From SAR324 cluster bacterium (GTDB lineage: Bacteria; SAR324; NAC60-12): a stretch of DNA of 40,488 nucleotides. Shown one piece after another: positions 7,718 through 16,638 of the stretch. Positions within the stretch are counted from its first letter, which is position 1, and the number at the start of each line of letters is the position of its first letter. The notes under the pieces were generated by a model. That model saw only the letters and a program-made list of their open reading frames with translations. It was not told where the DNA came from and searched no databases. A program made the position numbers and the translations under genes. The stretch covers positions 1 to 40,488 of the forward strand of contig JADGAT010000044.1 in assembly GCA_015231885.1 (NCBI GenBank), read 5' to 3'.

Positions 7718-7885
7718 ATGAAAAACACTATTCAAACCATCACACGAGAAGCAATTCAAGCATCCACGAAGCGTTTTTTATCAGAAGGAAAAAAGATCAC
7801 AGTGCTGCCTCCTCAACAGGAAACATCTCATTCCTATATTGGAGGAGAAAAATGGAATTCTTATGAATCACTGCTCGATCTGTAA
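7718..7885 (+). CDS. Small unknown protein (55 residues) between hsp20 and dnaK
   Basis: A 55-residue open frame from ATG 7718, with GGAGG at the right spacing (7709-7713), ending 64 bases before dnaK. The predicted product is soluble: a basic N-terminal helix-like half (TITREAIQASTKRFLSEGKK), then VLPPQ and an acidic, aromatic C-terminus (GEKWNSYESLLDL). I recognise no family. The good Shine-Dalgarno and the position inside a CIRCE-controlled chaperone operon make it a credible gene, perhaps a heat-inducible accessory peptide. A longer frame in the same phase starts at ATG 7667, but it runs into the hairpin and lacks a ribosome-binding site. Confidence 0.6.
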   Translation: MKNTIQTITREAIQASTKRFLSEGKKITVLPPQQETSHSYIGGEKWNSYESLLDL

Positions 7886-7949
7886 TTGAACGGGCATGAC
7901 GTATCTGAATACATATTATATACGAACACTTTAAAATAAAGGAGAAACC

Positions 7950-9857
7950 ATGGGAAAAGTAATTGGAATTGATTTAGGAACAACTAATTCATGTGTAGCT
8001 ATTCTGGATGGCGGAGATCCCAAGGTGATCCAAAATGCAGAAGGGGCAAGGACCACGCCTTCTATCGTGGCCTTCAATGACGCGGGAGAACGTCTGGTGG
8101 GGCAATTAGCGAAAAGACAGGCTGTGACGAACCCAGAACGCACCATTTTTTCAATCAAACGGATGATTGGTGAAAAATTCAATTCAGAGTCGGTCAACCG
8201 CCACAAAAAGGTCGCTCCCTATCGAGTGATTTCAGGACCAAATGAATTGGCTTACGTGGAAGTAGAAGGAAAACAATATTCTCCTCCTGAAATTTCTGCG
8301 GCCATCTTGCAAAAACTGAAAAAAACCGCTGAAGATTATCTGGGAGAAACGGTCACAGATGCGGTGATCACCGTCCCTGCTTATTTCAATGACAGTCAGC
8401 GTCAGGCAACCAAAGATGCCGGTAAAATTGCCGGATTGAATGTGCTGCGCATCATCAATGAACCAACAGCCGCATCTCTGGCTTATGGCCTGGATAAGAC
8501 ATCCGATCATAAAATTGCCATCTTTGATCTAGGAGGTGGGACCTTTGACATTTCGATTTTGGAAATAGGAGATGGTGTCTTTGAGGTCAAAGCGACCAAT
8601 GGGGATACTTTCCTGGGAGGAGATGATTTTGACATCCGCCTGATTGATTTTTTAGCAGATGAGTTTAAGAAAGATCACGGTATTGATTTACGAGGAGACA
8701 CGATGGCACTGCAGCGTTTGAAAGAAGCTGCTGAAAAAGCCAAGCATGAATTATCCTCCAGCATGGAAACGGATGTCAATCTACCCTTCATAACGGCAGA
8801 TGCTTCCGGGCCAAAACACCTTAATGTCAAAATCAGCAGGGCTAAATTCGAAAGTCTGGTTGGTGATTTGATCAAGCGTTGCCTGGAGCCTTGCAAAAAA
8901 GCGCTGAGTGACGCAGGCTGCACGGTAGGAGATATTCAGGAAGTTGTTCTGGTTGGCGGCATGACACGAATGCCGAAGATACAGCAAACGGTCAAGGATT
9001 TCTTCGGCAAAGAGCCTAATAAAGGGGTCAATCCAGACGAAGTGGTTGCCATTGGTGCTGCCATTCAGGGAGGCGTTTTGAAAGGAGAAGTCAATGATGT
9101 CCTCCTGCTGGATGTCACACCGCTTTCTCTGGGTCTTGAAACACTAGGCGGTGTCATGACCAAATTGATTGAGCGCAATACAACGATTCCTACACGCAAA
9201 AGCCAGGTTTTTTCAACAGCGGCTGATAATCAGCCTGCTGTCGATGTGCATGTCTTGCAGGGAGAGCGGGAAATGGCGTCTGATAACAAAACGCTGGGAA
9301 ATTTTCAACTGGTGGGTATTGCGCCTGCTCCTCGAGGGGTGCCGCAAATTGAAGTTGCCTTTGATATTGATGCCAATGGAATCGTCAATGTGAGTGCCAA
9401 AGATTTGGGCACGGGCAAAGAACAGCAAATCCGCATCACGGCATCCGGAGGTTTGTCCGAGGAAGAAATTCAGCGCATGGTGGATGATGCCGAGCGCAAT
9501 GCCGGAGAAGATAAGAAACGCCGTGAAAACATTGAAGTCAAAAACGAAGCTGAAACGCTGATCTATAATACTGAAAAAACGCTCAATGACGTTGGAAGTC
9601 AATTACCTCCAAACGATAAGCAATCGATTGAAACAGCAATCGAAACCTTACGAAAAACTCTGGCAGGAAATGATGTGAACGCCATCAGGGCTGATACGGC
9701 AGCACTCACTGAAGCCACTCATAAATTAGCCCAGGCCATCTACTCCCAAAATGACGGTCAGCCCCAGGGGACTTCACAGGCCCATGCCAATCCGTATCGT
9801 AATGCGTCCAAGGCAAACGAAGAGGATGTGATTGATGCCGAGTTTGAAGAAGCATAA
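7950..9857 (+). CDS. dnaK: Chaperone DnaK (Hsp70)
   Basis: A 635-residue Hsp70 of normal length. The nucleotide-binding domain starts [13 protein letters not shown] and contains [18 protein letters not shown] and [15 protein letters not shown]. The conserved linker ([13 protein letters not shown]) is followed by the substrate-binding domain and a helical lid, and the tail [12 protein letters not shown] is close to the bacterial consensus. It refolds client proteins in ATP-driven cycles with a J-protein and GrpE. An AAGGAGA ribosome-binding site precedes the ATG. It is the last gene of the CIRCE operon. grpE and dnaJ are not adjacent, but a CbpA-type J-protein lies about 29 kb away in the same window. 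It could be the sole or a second DnaK of the genome. Confidence 0.97.
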   Translation: MGKVIGIDLGTTNSCVAILDGGDPKVIQNAEGARTTPSIVAFNDAGERLVGQLAKRQAVTNPERTIFSIKRMIGEKFNSESVNRHKKVAPYRVISGPNELAYVEVEGKQYSPPEISAAILQKLKKTAEDYLGETVTDAVITVPAYFNDSQRQATKDAGKIAGLNVLRIINEPTAASLAYGLDKTSDHKIAIFDLGGGTFDISILEIGDGVFEVKATNGDTFLGGDDFDIRLIDFLADEFKKDHGIDLRGDTMALQRLKEAAEKAKHELSSSMETDVNLPFITADASGPKHLNVKISRAKFESLVGDLIKRCLEPCKKALSDAGCTVGDIQEVVLVGGMTRMPKIQQTVKDFFGKEPNKGVNPDEVVAIGAAIQGGVLKGEVNDVLLLDVTPLSLGLETLGGVMTKLIERNTTIPTRKSQVFSTAADNQPAVDVHVLQGEREMASDNKTLGNFQLVGIAPAPRGVPQIEVAFDIDANGIVNVSAKDLGTGKEQQIRITASGGLSEEEIQRMVDDAERNAGEDKKRRENIEVKNEAETLIYNTEKTLNDVGSQLPPNDKQSIETAIETLRKTLAGNDVNAIRADTAALTEATHKLAQAIYSQNDGQPQGTSQAHANPYRNASKANEEDVIDAEFEEA

Positions 9858-10164
9858 ACCTAAAGAAGGAGGATTGTTCCAAGAAAAGGAACGTGGGTTC
9901 TATACCCGGTTTAATTTTTTTGGAACTTTTTTGAGAAGGATGTTACTCACTAGAAAAAAGCTCTTACTTAAGGGGTATGAAATCCCCCCAAGGGAGGCTA
10001 AGGTGAATCCATGCTCACGGAAGGTTTGTTCTAAAACCTTCCGGCCTCCCTAACGATGGATGCCACCACATCTACTCTTTTGCAGAAACTATCGATTCTT
10101 TTGAATCAGATTAATACCAATCGTCAATTTTTATATGTAAAGTGGAGTAAAATAAGGGGGATCC
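9858..10164 (+). other. Convergent intergenic region after dnaK
   Basis: About 300 bases between the dnaK stop and the minus-strand kinase stop. I see no coding frame of its own. It contains a short GGGG/CCCC hairpin (9972-9988), a nested palindrome (9992-10050) and a minus-strand terminator-like hairpin at its right edge. The stretch 10051-10148 holds nothing I can identify. Confidence 0.6.
9992..10050 (+). repeat. Nested inverted repeat downstream of dnaK
   Basis: An outer stem pairs GGGAGGC (9992-9998) with GCCTCCC (10044-10050). Nested inside, GGAAGGTTT (10019-10027) pairs exactly with AAACCTTCC (10034-10042) around a six-base loop. No T tract follows, so it is not a classical terminator. 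The 20 bases between the outer 5' arm and the inner stem are unpaired. It could be a 3' stability structure for the chaperone mRNA, a processed small RNA or a small mobile palindrome. Confidence 0.55.
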
Positions 10165-10169
10165 TTATT
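10149..10169 (-). terminator. Terminator-like hairpin of the minus-strand kinase operon
   Basis: Read on the minus strand, AATAAGG and CCTTATT form a seven-base stem around a five-base loop, followed by TT and a T-rich stretch. The stem overlaps the stop codon of the hybrid kinase gene, the last gene of the operon. It is AT-rich and so only moderately stable. Confidence 0.45.
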
Positions 10170-11769
10170 GATTCAATGCGGATCGAATGGATTTTGTCAA
10201 TTGTGCCAGGTCAACCGGCTTCATCAAACAATCACGGATGCCAATTTCTTTTGCTTTTTTCAGGGTGACCGCATCCCCATAACCCGTTAACAAAAGAATC
10301 GGAAGATCAATTTTGTGCTGGAGCAGAGCTTTTGCCAATTGAATACCGCTTAGATCGGGCATGGATTGGTCGGTCAATATCAAATCAAAGTGATCTGGGG
10401 ATGACATAACCAGGGACAGTGCTTCTTTACTGCTCAGGATCGTTGTCACTTGGTAACCTAAACGCTTCAATCTCTGAGCAAGCATGTGAGCCACCAATTG
10501 TTCATCGTCTACCAGCAAAATGGATTCTTTGCCCTGAAGTGAGGGGCTTGTACTGTTCGTGTGCTCAGGAACTTCTGTTTCAGCTTTTGGAAGAAATATG
10601 TCAAACACCGTTCCTTTTCCTAATTCACTTTGGACTGAAATGGATCCTCCGCACTGAGTGATGATACCATGCACAACAGACAACCCCATTCCGGTACCGG
10701 TGTTAAGGGCTTTGGTCGTAAAAAAAGGATCAAAGACTCTGTCTATAATCTCAGGTGCAATCCCACGTCCCGTATCACGAACACTCAGTTGACAATAAGC
10801 TCCTTCCTGAAGACCATGTTTAGCAGCAAAGTCACCATTTATCATAACTTCATTTAAACCGATTGTTAAGGTTCCGCCTGTCGTCAGCATGGCATGAGCG
10901 GCATTAGTACACAGGTTCATCAGCACCTGATGGAGTTGAGTAATGTCTGCCATCACGCTCCCCTCTTCAGCCCTTATTTCTTGTTGGATATCAATGTTGG
11001 CCGGCAAGGTGATTTGCATTAATTGAATAACATCCTTGATGATAGGGTATATCTGTATTTGTTTGCGAACGAATGGAGTCTTGTGTGAGAATGCCAGGAT
11101 TTGATCGATTAAGTCTTTGGCCCGCTTTCCTGCGTTGAGTACCTTTTCCAGGTTCTTGTGATTGAGGGTGTCCTCTGGCAGTTCATCACGCACCAACTCC
11201 GTATAGCCGATCATGGCAAACAGAAGGTTGTTGAATTCATGGGCAATGCCTCCTGCCAGGGTTCCCAATGCTTCCATTTTTCTGGACTGAAGCAGCTCTG
11301 CCTGCATTTGATGAAGTTTTTGATTCAAGAGTTCCAGATCGTTGGCCCGTTGTTCCAATCGTTGTTTTTGCTGGTTCAATTCAACAAATACTTTGACCTT
11401 GCTTTTCAGAATATAAGAGTTAATGGGCTTGAACAAATAGTCAACAGCACCTGATTCATAGCCTTTGAAAACCTGCTCCTGATCTCTACTGATCGCCGTG
11501 ACAAAGATAATGGGAATTTGCCGGGTTTCCCGCACAGAACGCAATATCTCGGCAGTCTCGAAACCATCCATTTCCGGCATTTGGACATCAAGTAAAATCA
11601 GGGCCAGATCATGAATTGCCGCAAGCTTCAAGGCCTCATTCCCTGAAGTAGCCTGGAGACAATTCAAATCGAAATTCGTCGCGAGCAAACTTTCCAATGC
11701 CATTAAATTTTCTGGTTTATCGTCTACCAGTAGAACTTTTGTTTTTTCAGTTATCGCTTTTTTGTCCAT
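10165..11769 (-). CDS. Hybrid histidine kinase / response regulator (REC-HisKA-HATPase-REC)
   Basis: A soluble 534-residue protein. An N-terminal receiver (1-125) has phosphoacceptor D61 in LILLDVQMPEMDG. A coiled coil (about 130-165, with the NQQKQRLEQR segment) leads to the dimerisation domain with catalytic H177 in GGIAHEFNN. The ATPase domain (about 220-400) has its N box near LMNLCTNAAHAM and G boxes DTGRGIAPE and GTGMGLSVV. A second receiver (about 418-534) contains LILTDQSMPDLSG. Having receivers at both ends suggests it takes phosphate or signal from the upstream hybrid kinase and relays it. It is the fourth gene of the operon, 22 bases after cheB. Confidence 0.92.
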   Translation of the reverse strand: MDKKAITEKTKVLLVDDKPENLMALESLLATNFDLNCLQATSGNEALKLAAIHDLALILLDVQMPEMDGFETAEILRSVRETRQIPIIFVTAISRDQEQVFKGYESGAVDYLFKPINSYILKSKVKVFVELNQQKQRLEQRANDLELLNQKLHQMQAELLQSRKMEALGTLAGGIAHEFNNLLFAMIGYTELVRDELPEDTLNHKNLEKVLNAGKRAKDLIDQILAFSHKTPFVRKQIQIYPIIKDVIQLMQITLPANIDIQQEIRAEEGSVMADITQLHQVLMNLCTNAAHAMLTTGGTLTIGLNEVMINGDFAAKHGLQEGAYCQLSVRDTGRGIAPEIIDRVFDPFFTTKALNTGTGMGLSVVHGIITQCGGSISVQSELGKGTVFDIFLPKAETEVPEHTNSTSPSLQGKESILLVDDEQLVAHMLAQRLKRLGYQVTTILSSKEALSLVMSSPDHFDLILTDQSMPDLSGIQLAKALLQHKIDLPILLLTGYGDAVTLKKAKEIGIRDCLMKPVDLAQLTKSIRSALNQ

Positions 11770-11791
11770 TGTCGTTCGTAATAATCGAATG

Positions 11792-12379
11792 TTAATCCCG
11801 GCTCAGTTGAATGAGCAAGGGAGCCATCTCTTCCAGGTCCAGAAGGTGATCTACCTGAACGGCATTGATTGCGGATTGGGGCATCAACGAGGATTCAGCA
11901 TTCTCTGGATTTTGGACGATGGTCAATCCTCCGTGACGGTGAATGTACAACATGCCTTTTGTTCCATCATTATTCGCCCCCGTCAGTAAAATCGCGATGG
12001 TGTGCTTTGCCATGAATGGAGGCACTGATTCAAAAAGTACGTCAATCGACGGCCTGGAATAGACAACAGGAGCGTCCACAGACAACGACAGGGTACGCTC
12101 TTTTTCTATCAGCACATGGTAATTGGGCGGTGCCGTGTAAACAAACCCAGGATCAATTTTCTCTTTGTCCTCTGCTTCTTTGACGGATAACTGACAATGT
12201 CCATCCAGATAAGATGCTAAATAACTCTCTCCCTCCGGATGCAGATGCTGCACAATGATTATTGGCAATGGAAAAGAGGAAGGAAGGGGAAAAAGCACTT
12301 CTTTGAGGGCTCCCAAACCTCCGGAAGAACAACCGACTACCACCATTCCCCATTTATTTTTTTCGATAGATTTTTTCAT
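11792..12379 (-). CDS. cheB: CheB-type methylesterase domain protein, no receiver
   Basis: A 195-residue protein comprising only the CheB catalytic domain. The likely catalytic triad is S18 (VVGCSSGG), H45 (IIVQHLHPEG) and D138 (LLTGANNDGTKG). The TAPPNYHV and SRPSIDVLF motifs are typical of the family. It would hydrolyse methyl-glutamyl esters (or deamidate glutamine) on a receptor-like protein. The usual N-terminal receiver is missing, so activity cannot be switched by direct phosphorylation; control may come from the hybrid kinases encoded on both sides. Its start overlaps the end of cheR by 26 bases, which implies translational coupling. Confidence 0.88.
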   Translation of the reverse strand: MKKSIEKNKWGMVVVGCSSGGLGALKEVLFPLPSSFPLPIIIVQHLHPEGESYLASYLDGHCQLSVKEAEDKEKIDPGFVYTAPPNYHVLIEKERTLSLSVDAPVVYSRPSIDVLFESVPPFMAKHTIAILLTGANNDGTKGMLYIHRHGGLTIVQNPENAESSLMPQSAINAVQVDHLLDLEEMAPLLIQLSRD

Positions 12380-13166
12380 GATTCATCAGTGTTTCAAAGG
12401 CATCATCGTGGCTTGTAAAATGGAGACTTTCTTTTGCCCCCAGACAGAGAATTCCCTGACGGCACAAGCTTCGATGAAACAACCCCAGGACCCGTTCCTG
12501 TAAAGCTTTTTTAAAATATATGAGCACATTGCGGCAACTGATCAGATGCATTTCATTAAAGCTGTCATCACTGACCAGGTTATGAGTGCTAAAGAGAATT
12601 TTTTGTTTTAACGACGGATCCATTACTGCATTTTGGTTCTGAGCTACATAGTAATCCGAGAAAGACTCGACTCCTCCAGCTTTTTGGTAATTGCTTGTGT
12701 ACTTCCTGAGCAGCTCGGCAGAATACAGGCCGTCTCTCGCTTTTTTAATAGCATTTTTATCTAAATCGGTTGCATAAATTTGAGAACGATCATAGAGGCC
12801 TTCTTCTTTAAGTAAGATGGCCAGCGAGTATGCCTCTTCGCCGGAAGCACATCCGGCAACCCAGATCCTGGGATGAGAATAGGTTTTTAGTATCGGTATG
12901 ACGGCCTTCCGTAGCGCTTGATAATACGAAGGATCCCGAAACATTTCGGTCACTGACGTATAAAAGTCCTGCAGCAGAATTTCAAAAAACTCTTGTTCAT
13001 GAAGTACCCGGTGAGTCATTTCCGAAATATTGCTCAGTTTGAAGAGTTCCAAGCGATGCAAAATTTTTCGCCGCATGGAAGCGTCCGCATACTCTTTGAA
13101 GTCGTAGCCATATTTCTGATAGATCGCTTCCAGCAGCAGATTGATTTCTATAGCTTCATTATCCAT
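12354..13166 (-). CDS. cheR: CheR-type protein-glutamate methyltransferase
   Basis: About 270 residues: an N-terminal helical CheR domain (YQKYGYDFKEYADASMRRKI) and a SAM-dependent methyltransferase domain with WVAGCASGEEAYSLAILL and ISCRNVLIYF. It transfers methyl groups from S-adenosylmethionine to receptor glutamates. I chose ATG 13166 because it gives a standard CheR start and lies seven bases after the stop of the upstream kinase gene; a longer frame to 13250 would run into that gene. Partnering with the adjacent CheB makes a reversible methylation pair, but no chemoreceptor is encoded nearby. The four-helix sensor of the upstream kinase is a candidate target, which is inference. Confidence 0.9.
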   Translation of the reverse strand: MDNEAIEINLLLEAIYQKYGYDFKEYADASMRRKILHRLELFKLSNISEMTHRVLHEQEFFEILLQDFYTSVTEMFRDPSYYQALRKAVIPILKTYSHPRIWVAGCASGEEAYSLAILLKEEGLYDRSQIYATDLDKNAIKKARDGLYSAELLRKYTSNYQKAGGVESFSDYYVAQNQNAVMDPSLKQKILFSTHNLVSDDSFNEMHLISCRNVLIYFKKALQERVLGLFHRSLCRQGILCLGAKESLHFTSHDDAFETLMNHEKIYRKK

Positions 13167-13173
13167 CGTTTCT

Positions 13174-16100
13174 CTATTGATCAAGCCAGATGCGCAGCAG
13201 CGATAATAATTTTTGAGTGTCCACCGGTTTGGAAATGTAATCATCCGCACCAGCTTCCAGGCATTTCATACGATCCCCTTTCATGGCTTTTGCCGTTACC
13301 GCAATAATGGGGAGTTTGCTAAAATGCTCATTCTTTCTGATTTCAGTAATGCACGCATAACCATCTATCTCTGGCATCATAATATCCATTAATACCAGGT
13401 GAACATAAGGACTGGCCTCCAGGAGTTCCAGGGCGGACTTTCCATCAAAGGCTTTGAGGACCTGAATCCCATTATCTTCAAGGACACTACTCAAGGCATA
13501 GACATTGCGTGCATCATCATCAACCAGCAAAATCGTTTTTTTATCCAGAATCTCATCTTTATTATAAAGAATCTGTTGTACCGGTCCTTTGGTCGGTGGG
13601 GTTTCTTTTTCCATGTGATGGAGAAATAAAGTAATTTCAGAGAGAAGTCTTTCCTTGGACTGAGGATTTTTGATCACAATACTGTCCGTATATTGTTCAA
13701 GCTGCCTTTCTTCTTCGATGGAAATATCTTTAGCCGTATAGATGATGACAGGAGGAAAAACCAAATTTTCTTCTTTTTCAATCCTTTTCAGCAGTTCCTG
13801 TCCGGACATGTCCTCCAAGTTCAAATCAAGAACCATGCAATCGCACTCATGGTTCATCAGAAAGTCATAGGCATCCTGACCACGACCCATTGCAGATATC
13901 TGGACATGATTGCTTTTTATCAACTCAGCAAGAGCCATTCTTGTGGCCTCGTCATCTTCTACGATCAGCACATGGTTGATGGTTTTGTTAGTGACGCTTT
14001 CTATTCTTTGGAAAGCCTGCTTGATATCCTCTGTAGTGACCGGTTTATTAAGGGACTTTTCTTCCTGCTTGGCATTCGAATCATTACTGACTGAGGGAAT
14101 GCTTTCTTCCTGAGGTTGGTTGTCAAAAATGGGATGCCCTATCTTTTCCGGCAAATGGAGGCTGAAAGCACTCCCTTTCCCTTCCTGGCTTTGCACGCTG
14201 ATAAAACCTCCCAGCAAAGCTGCCATTTCTTTGCAAATTGAAAGACCCAGACCTGTTCCTTCATATTTGCGGTTGAGTCCTCCATCAATTTGCTCGAACG
14301 CATTGAAGATGAGTTGCAGTTTGTCAGCAGGAATACCAATGCCCGTATCAGCGACACTGAAGGCAATGGACGTTTCAAGAATCTGTCTGTTGTTTGATGC
14401 AGAAGCAGTCTCCTGGTCAAGACGATGAATGGAAAATGTGATAGCCCCTTCGGTGGTGAATTTCAGAGCATTGGAAAAAAAGTTTTTGAGAATTTGTACC
14501 AGCCTTTGAGGATCGGTACGAATCAAAGCAGGAAGTTTTTTTTCTATTTCAATATGGAGTGTGAGTCCCTTATTTTCTACCTGAGTTTGAAAAATTTGGC
14601 GGATGTTTTGCGCGATATCTTCGACATAGACATCATCAGCATGCAGTTCCACTTTACCCGCTTCGATTTTTGCCAGGTCCAGCACGTTATTAATCAGGTC
14701 CAGCAAATCAGATCCGCTGGAATGGATCATGGCAGCATACTCAACCTGCTTGTCGCTCAGGTTGCCTTCATTATTCTCCCTAAGCAACTCTGACAGCAGG
14801 AGAATACTGTTGAGCGGTGTTCGTAATTCATGTGACATGTTGGCTAAAAATTCTGATTTGTACCTTCCGCTAATTTCTAAAGCGTTAGCTTTGAGTTCCA
14901 ACTCTTTGCGGGCTTGCTGCAGAATTTGATTTTGTTTTTTCACTTCCTCCTGTTTTTTTTCAAGAACTTCATTGGCAACTCGGAGTTCTTCCTGCTGAGA
15001 TTCGAGTTCTTCGTTCTGTGTTTGCAGTTCTTCCTGCTGAGACTCGAGTTCTTCGTTCTGTGTCTGCAGTTCTTCTGACTGTTGCTGGGTTTTTTCCAGG
15101 AGTTTTTTCATGATTGTTCGTGCTTGCGCCATATTGATGGCGATTGCGGTACTTTCTGTGATAGAGGAAAGAAACTCTATTTGCAGGTCTGAGAATTTTT
15201 GAAATGCGCCCAGTTCAATCACCCCGGTCAATCGTTCGCCAAAGGCAACAGGGGCAAGGACGATATTGCGCGGGATTTCATTTCCCGTCCCCGAACCAAT
15301 ATGGACATAAGTATCAGGGAGGTCGGTAATGGAAATCATTTCCTTGTCAAAAGCCGCTTGTCCGACCAGCCCTTCACCCATCTTGATCGTGTTATTGAAA
15401 TGCGAGTCTTGGATGAAAGCGTAACTGCCGAGCAAGTGCAGTTCATTGCCCTGTTCATTCATGATATAAAAAGCCCCCATTTGGGCATCGAGGTATTTTG
15501 CCAGAAATGTGATGATATTTTGTGCCAGGTTCTTCTCATGAGTTTCACCGCGTGTCTTTTCGTTCAACTCGTTTCGACCACTTTTCAGCCAGTCCTTCTG
15601 TTCATTTTTCTGGGTCATTTCCAGGAGTTGATGAGCAAGGTTTTTCATGGCATTTAAAAGGTCTGACACCTCGTCGTTGCCCTCCACATGGATCTTTTTC
15701 GACAAATTTCCTTTTGCCAATTCATCGGAAATTTGTACAACTTCCAGTAAAGGCACTTTGATACTGCGTGTGAAAAAGAAAGCAAAAAAAGCAACAATTC
15801 CCCCTGTACCCAATAAAGAAGCATAAGTGATCCATAATGCCTGATTCCTGGATTGTACAGCTTCTTCCAGAAAGTCACCGGCCTTTCCTTGAGCAAACAG
15901 GATGAATTCATTAATTCTTTTTTCCAGATCATTTACATACAATGTTCCTTTCCCGGTTATGAGATTTACGGCTTCCTGCTGCTTACCGGCTTCCACCAGT
16001 GAAATAGCGTCTTCTCTGATGGATTTCCAGGCCATGAATGTATCTTTGGTATCTTCTACTTTTGCTTTACTGCCAAGAAAACGGTCTTGAATGACATTGA

Positions 16101-16422
16101 AATCGTTCAATATTTTTATTTCTAACATGTTCACTTTTGTAACGATTGCATGGATTTCATCTTTTTGAAGCCCGTTCACAAGAAGACCATTCCTGGAATG
16201 GTGTACAAGATTATTCATATAATGATGCATACGGATAACATTGCCTTCCACTCTAAGAATCGCTTGGCTCACAGCCAAAGGGTGCTCATACAGCTTCGTC
16301 GTCAGACCGGTTAGATCTTTCATATAGCCGATAGTGATTATGCTGGTGAGCACCAAAATCGCAAGGATCATGGTAAAACCTAATCCTAAACGTGTCCCTA
16401 TTTTAACATTTCTCAAAAACAT
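13174..16422 (-). CDS. Large membrane hybrid histidine kinase (sensor-HAMP-GAF-coiled coil-HisKA-HATPase-REC-REC)
   Basis: A 1082-residue sensor kinase. Transmembrane segment 1 is about 10-32, a four-helix periplasmic domain like those of chemoreceptors about 33-190, and TM2 about 195-216. HAMP (about 217-270) is followed by a GAF domain (about 300-435) and a long glutamine/glutamate-rich coiled coil built from EELQTQNEELESQQ repeats (about 450-520). The HisKA domain has H531 in ANMSHELRTPLNS; the ATPase has DTGIGIP and GTGLGLSIC. Two receivers follow (MVLDLNLEDMSG and HLVLMDIMMPEIDG). It is the first gene of the kinase-cheR-cheB-kinase operon, so it probably phosphorylates in cis and then the downstream hybrid protein. 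The ligand is unknown. Confidence 0.93.
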   Translation of the reverse strand: MFLRNVKIGTRLGLGFTMILAILVLTSIITIGYMKDLTGLTTKLYEHPLAVSQAILRVEGNVIRMHHYMNNLVHHSRNGLLVNGLQKDEIHAIVTKVNMLEIKILNDFNVIQDRFLGSKAKVEDTKDTFMAWKSIREDAISLVEAGKQQEAVNLITGKGTLYVNDLEKRINEFILFAQGKAGDFLEEAVQSRNQALWITYASLLGTGGIVAFFAFFFTRSIKVPLLEVVQISDELAKGNLSKKIHVEGNDEVSDLLNAMKNLAHQLLEMTQKNEQKDWLKSGRNELNEKTRGETHEKNLAQNIITFLAKYLDAQMGAFYIMNEQGNELHLLGSYAFIQDSHFNNTIKMGEGLVGQAAFDKEMISITDLPDTYVHIGSGTGNEIPRNIVLAPVAFGERLTGVIELGAFQKFSDLQIEFLSSITESTAIAINMAQARTIMKKLLEKTQQQSEELQTQNEELESQQEELQTQNEELESQQEELRVANEVLEKKQEEVKKQNQILQQARKELELKANALEISGRYKSEFLANMSHELRTPLNSILLLSELLRENNEGNLSDKQVEYAAMIHSSGSDLLDLINNVLDLAKIEAGKVELHADDVYVEDIAQNIRQIFQTQVENKGLTLHIEIEKKLPALIRTDPQRLVQILKNFFSNALKFTTEGAITFSIHRLDQETASASNNRQILETSIAFSVADTGIGIPADKLQLIFNAFEQIDGGLNRKYEGTGLGLSICKEMAALLGGFISVQSQEGKGSAFSLHLPEKIGHPIFDNQPQEESIPSVSNDSNAKQEEKSLNKPVTTEDIKQAFQRIESVTNKTINHVLIVEDDEATRMALAELIKSNHVQISAMGRGQDAYDFLMNHECDCMVLDLNLEDMSGQELLKRIEKEENLVFPPVIIYTAKDISIEEERQLEQYTDSIVIKNPQSKERLLSEITLFLHHMEKETPPTKGPVQQILYNKDEILDKKTILLVDDDARNVYALSSVLEDNGIQVLKAFDGKSALELLEASPYVHLVLMDIMMPEIDGYACITEIRKNEHFSKLPIIAVTAKAMKGDRMKCLEAGADDYISKPVDTQKLLSLLRIWLDQ
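14986..15069 (-). repeat. Two tandem 42-bp repeats inside the kinase gene
   Basis: Two nearly identical 42-base units (14986-15027 and 15028-15069) differ at two positions and are followed by a partial third unit. Each encodes 14 residues, two coiled-coil heptads of the form EELQTQNEELESQQ. Copy number can change by slippage or recombination without shifting the reading frame, which would lengthen or shorten the signalling helix by whole heptads. Confidence 0.85.
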
Positions 16423-16638
16423 TTGTTTTCCTTCTGAATCGTCATCACCCGTTTGTGTTTAAAAAATGAGCATTAATTATCATCTTAACTACTTAATTTA
16501 CCCCACACAAGTTCTATCCTGAAAATGTGCCAGGCGCATGCACTCAGTACAGTTTTTGATTGAAAGTCTTTTGACATCAGTTATGCTACCAGCATCCTAC
16601 TTGTAATAAATTTCAAAATAATATTTTAACAGGACTTC

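Noticed and set aside
9832..10053. 73-codon frame after dnaK
   Set aside because: It starts inside dnaK in another phase, has no ribosome-binding site, and runs through the palindrome; composition is not protein-like.
16571..16600. TTGACA upstream of mscS as a promoter
   Set aside because: No acceptable -10 hexamer lies at 16-18 bases, so I do not call a promoter.
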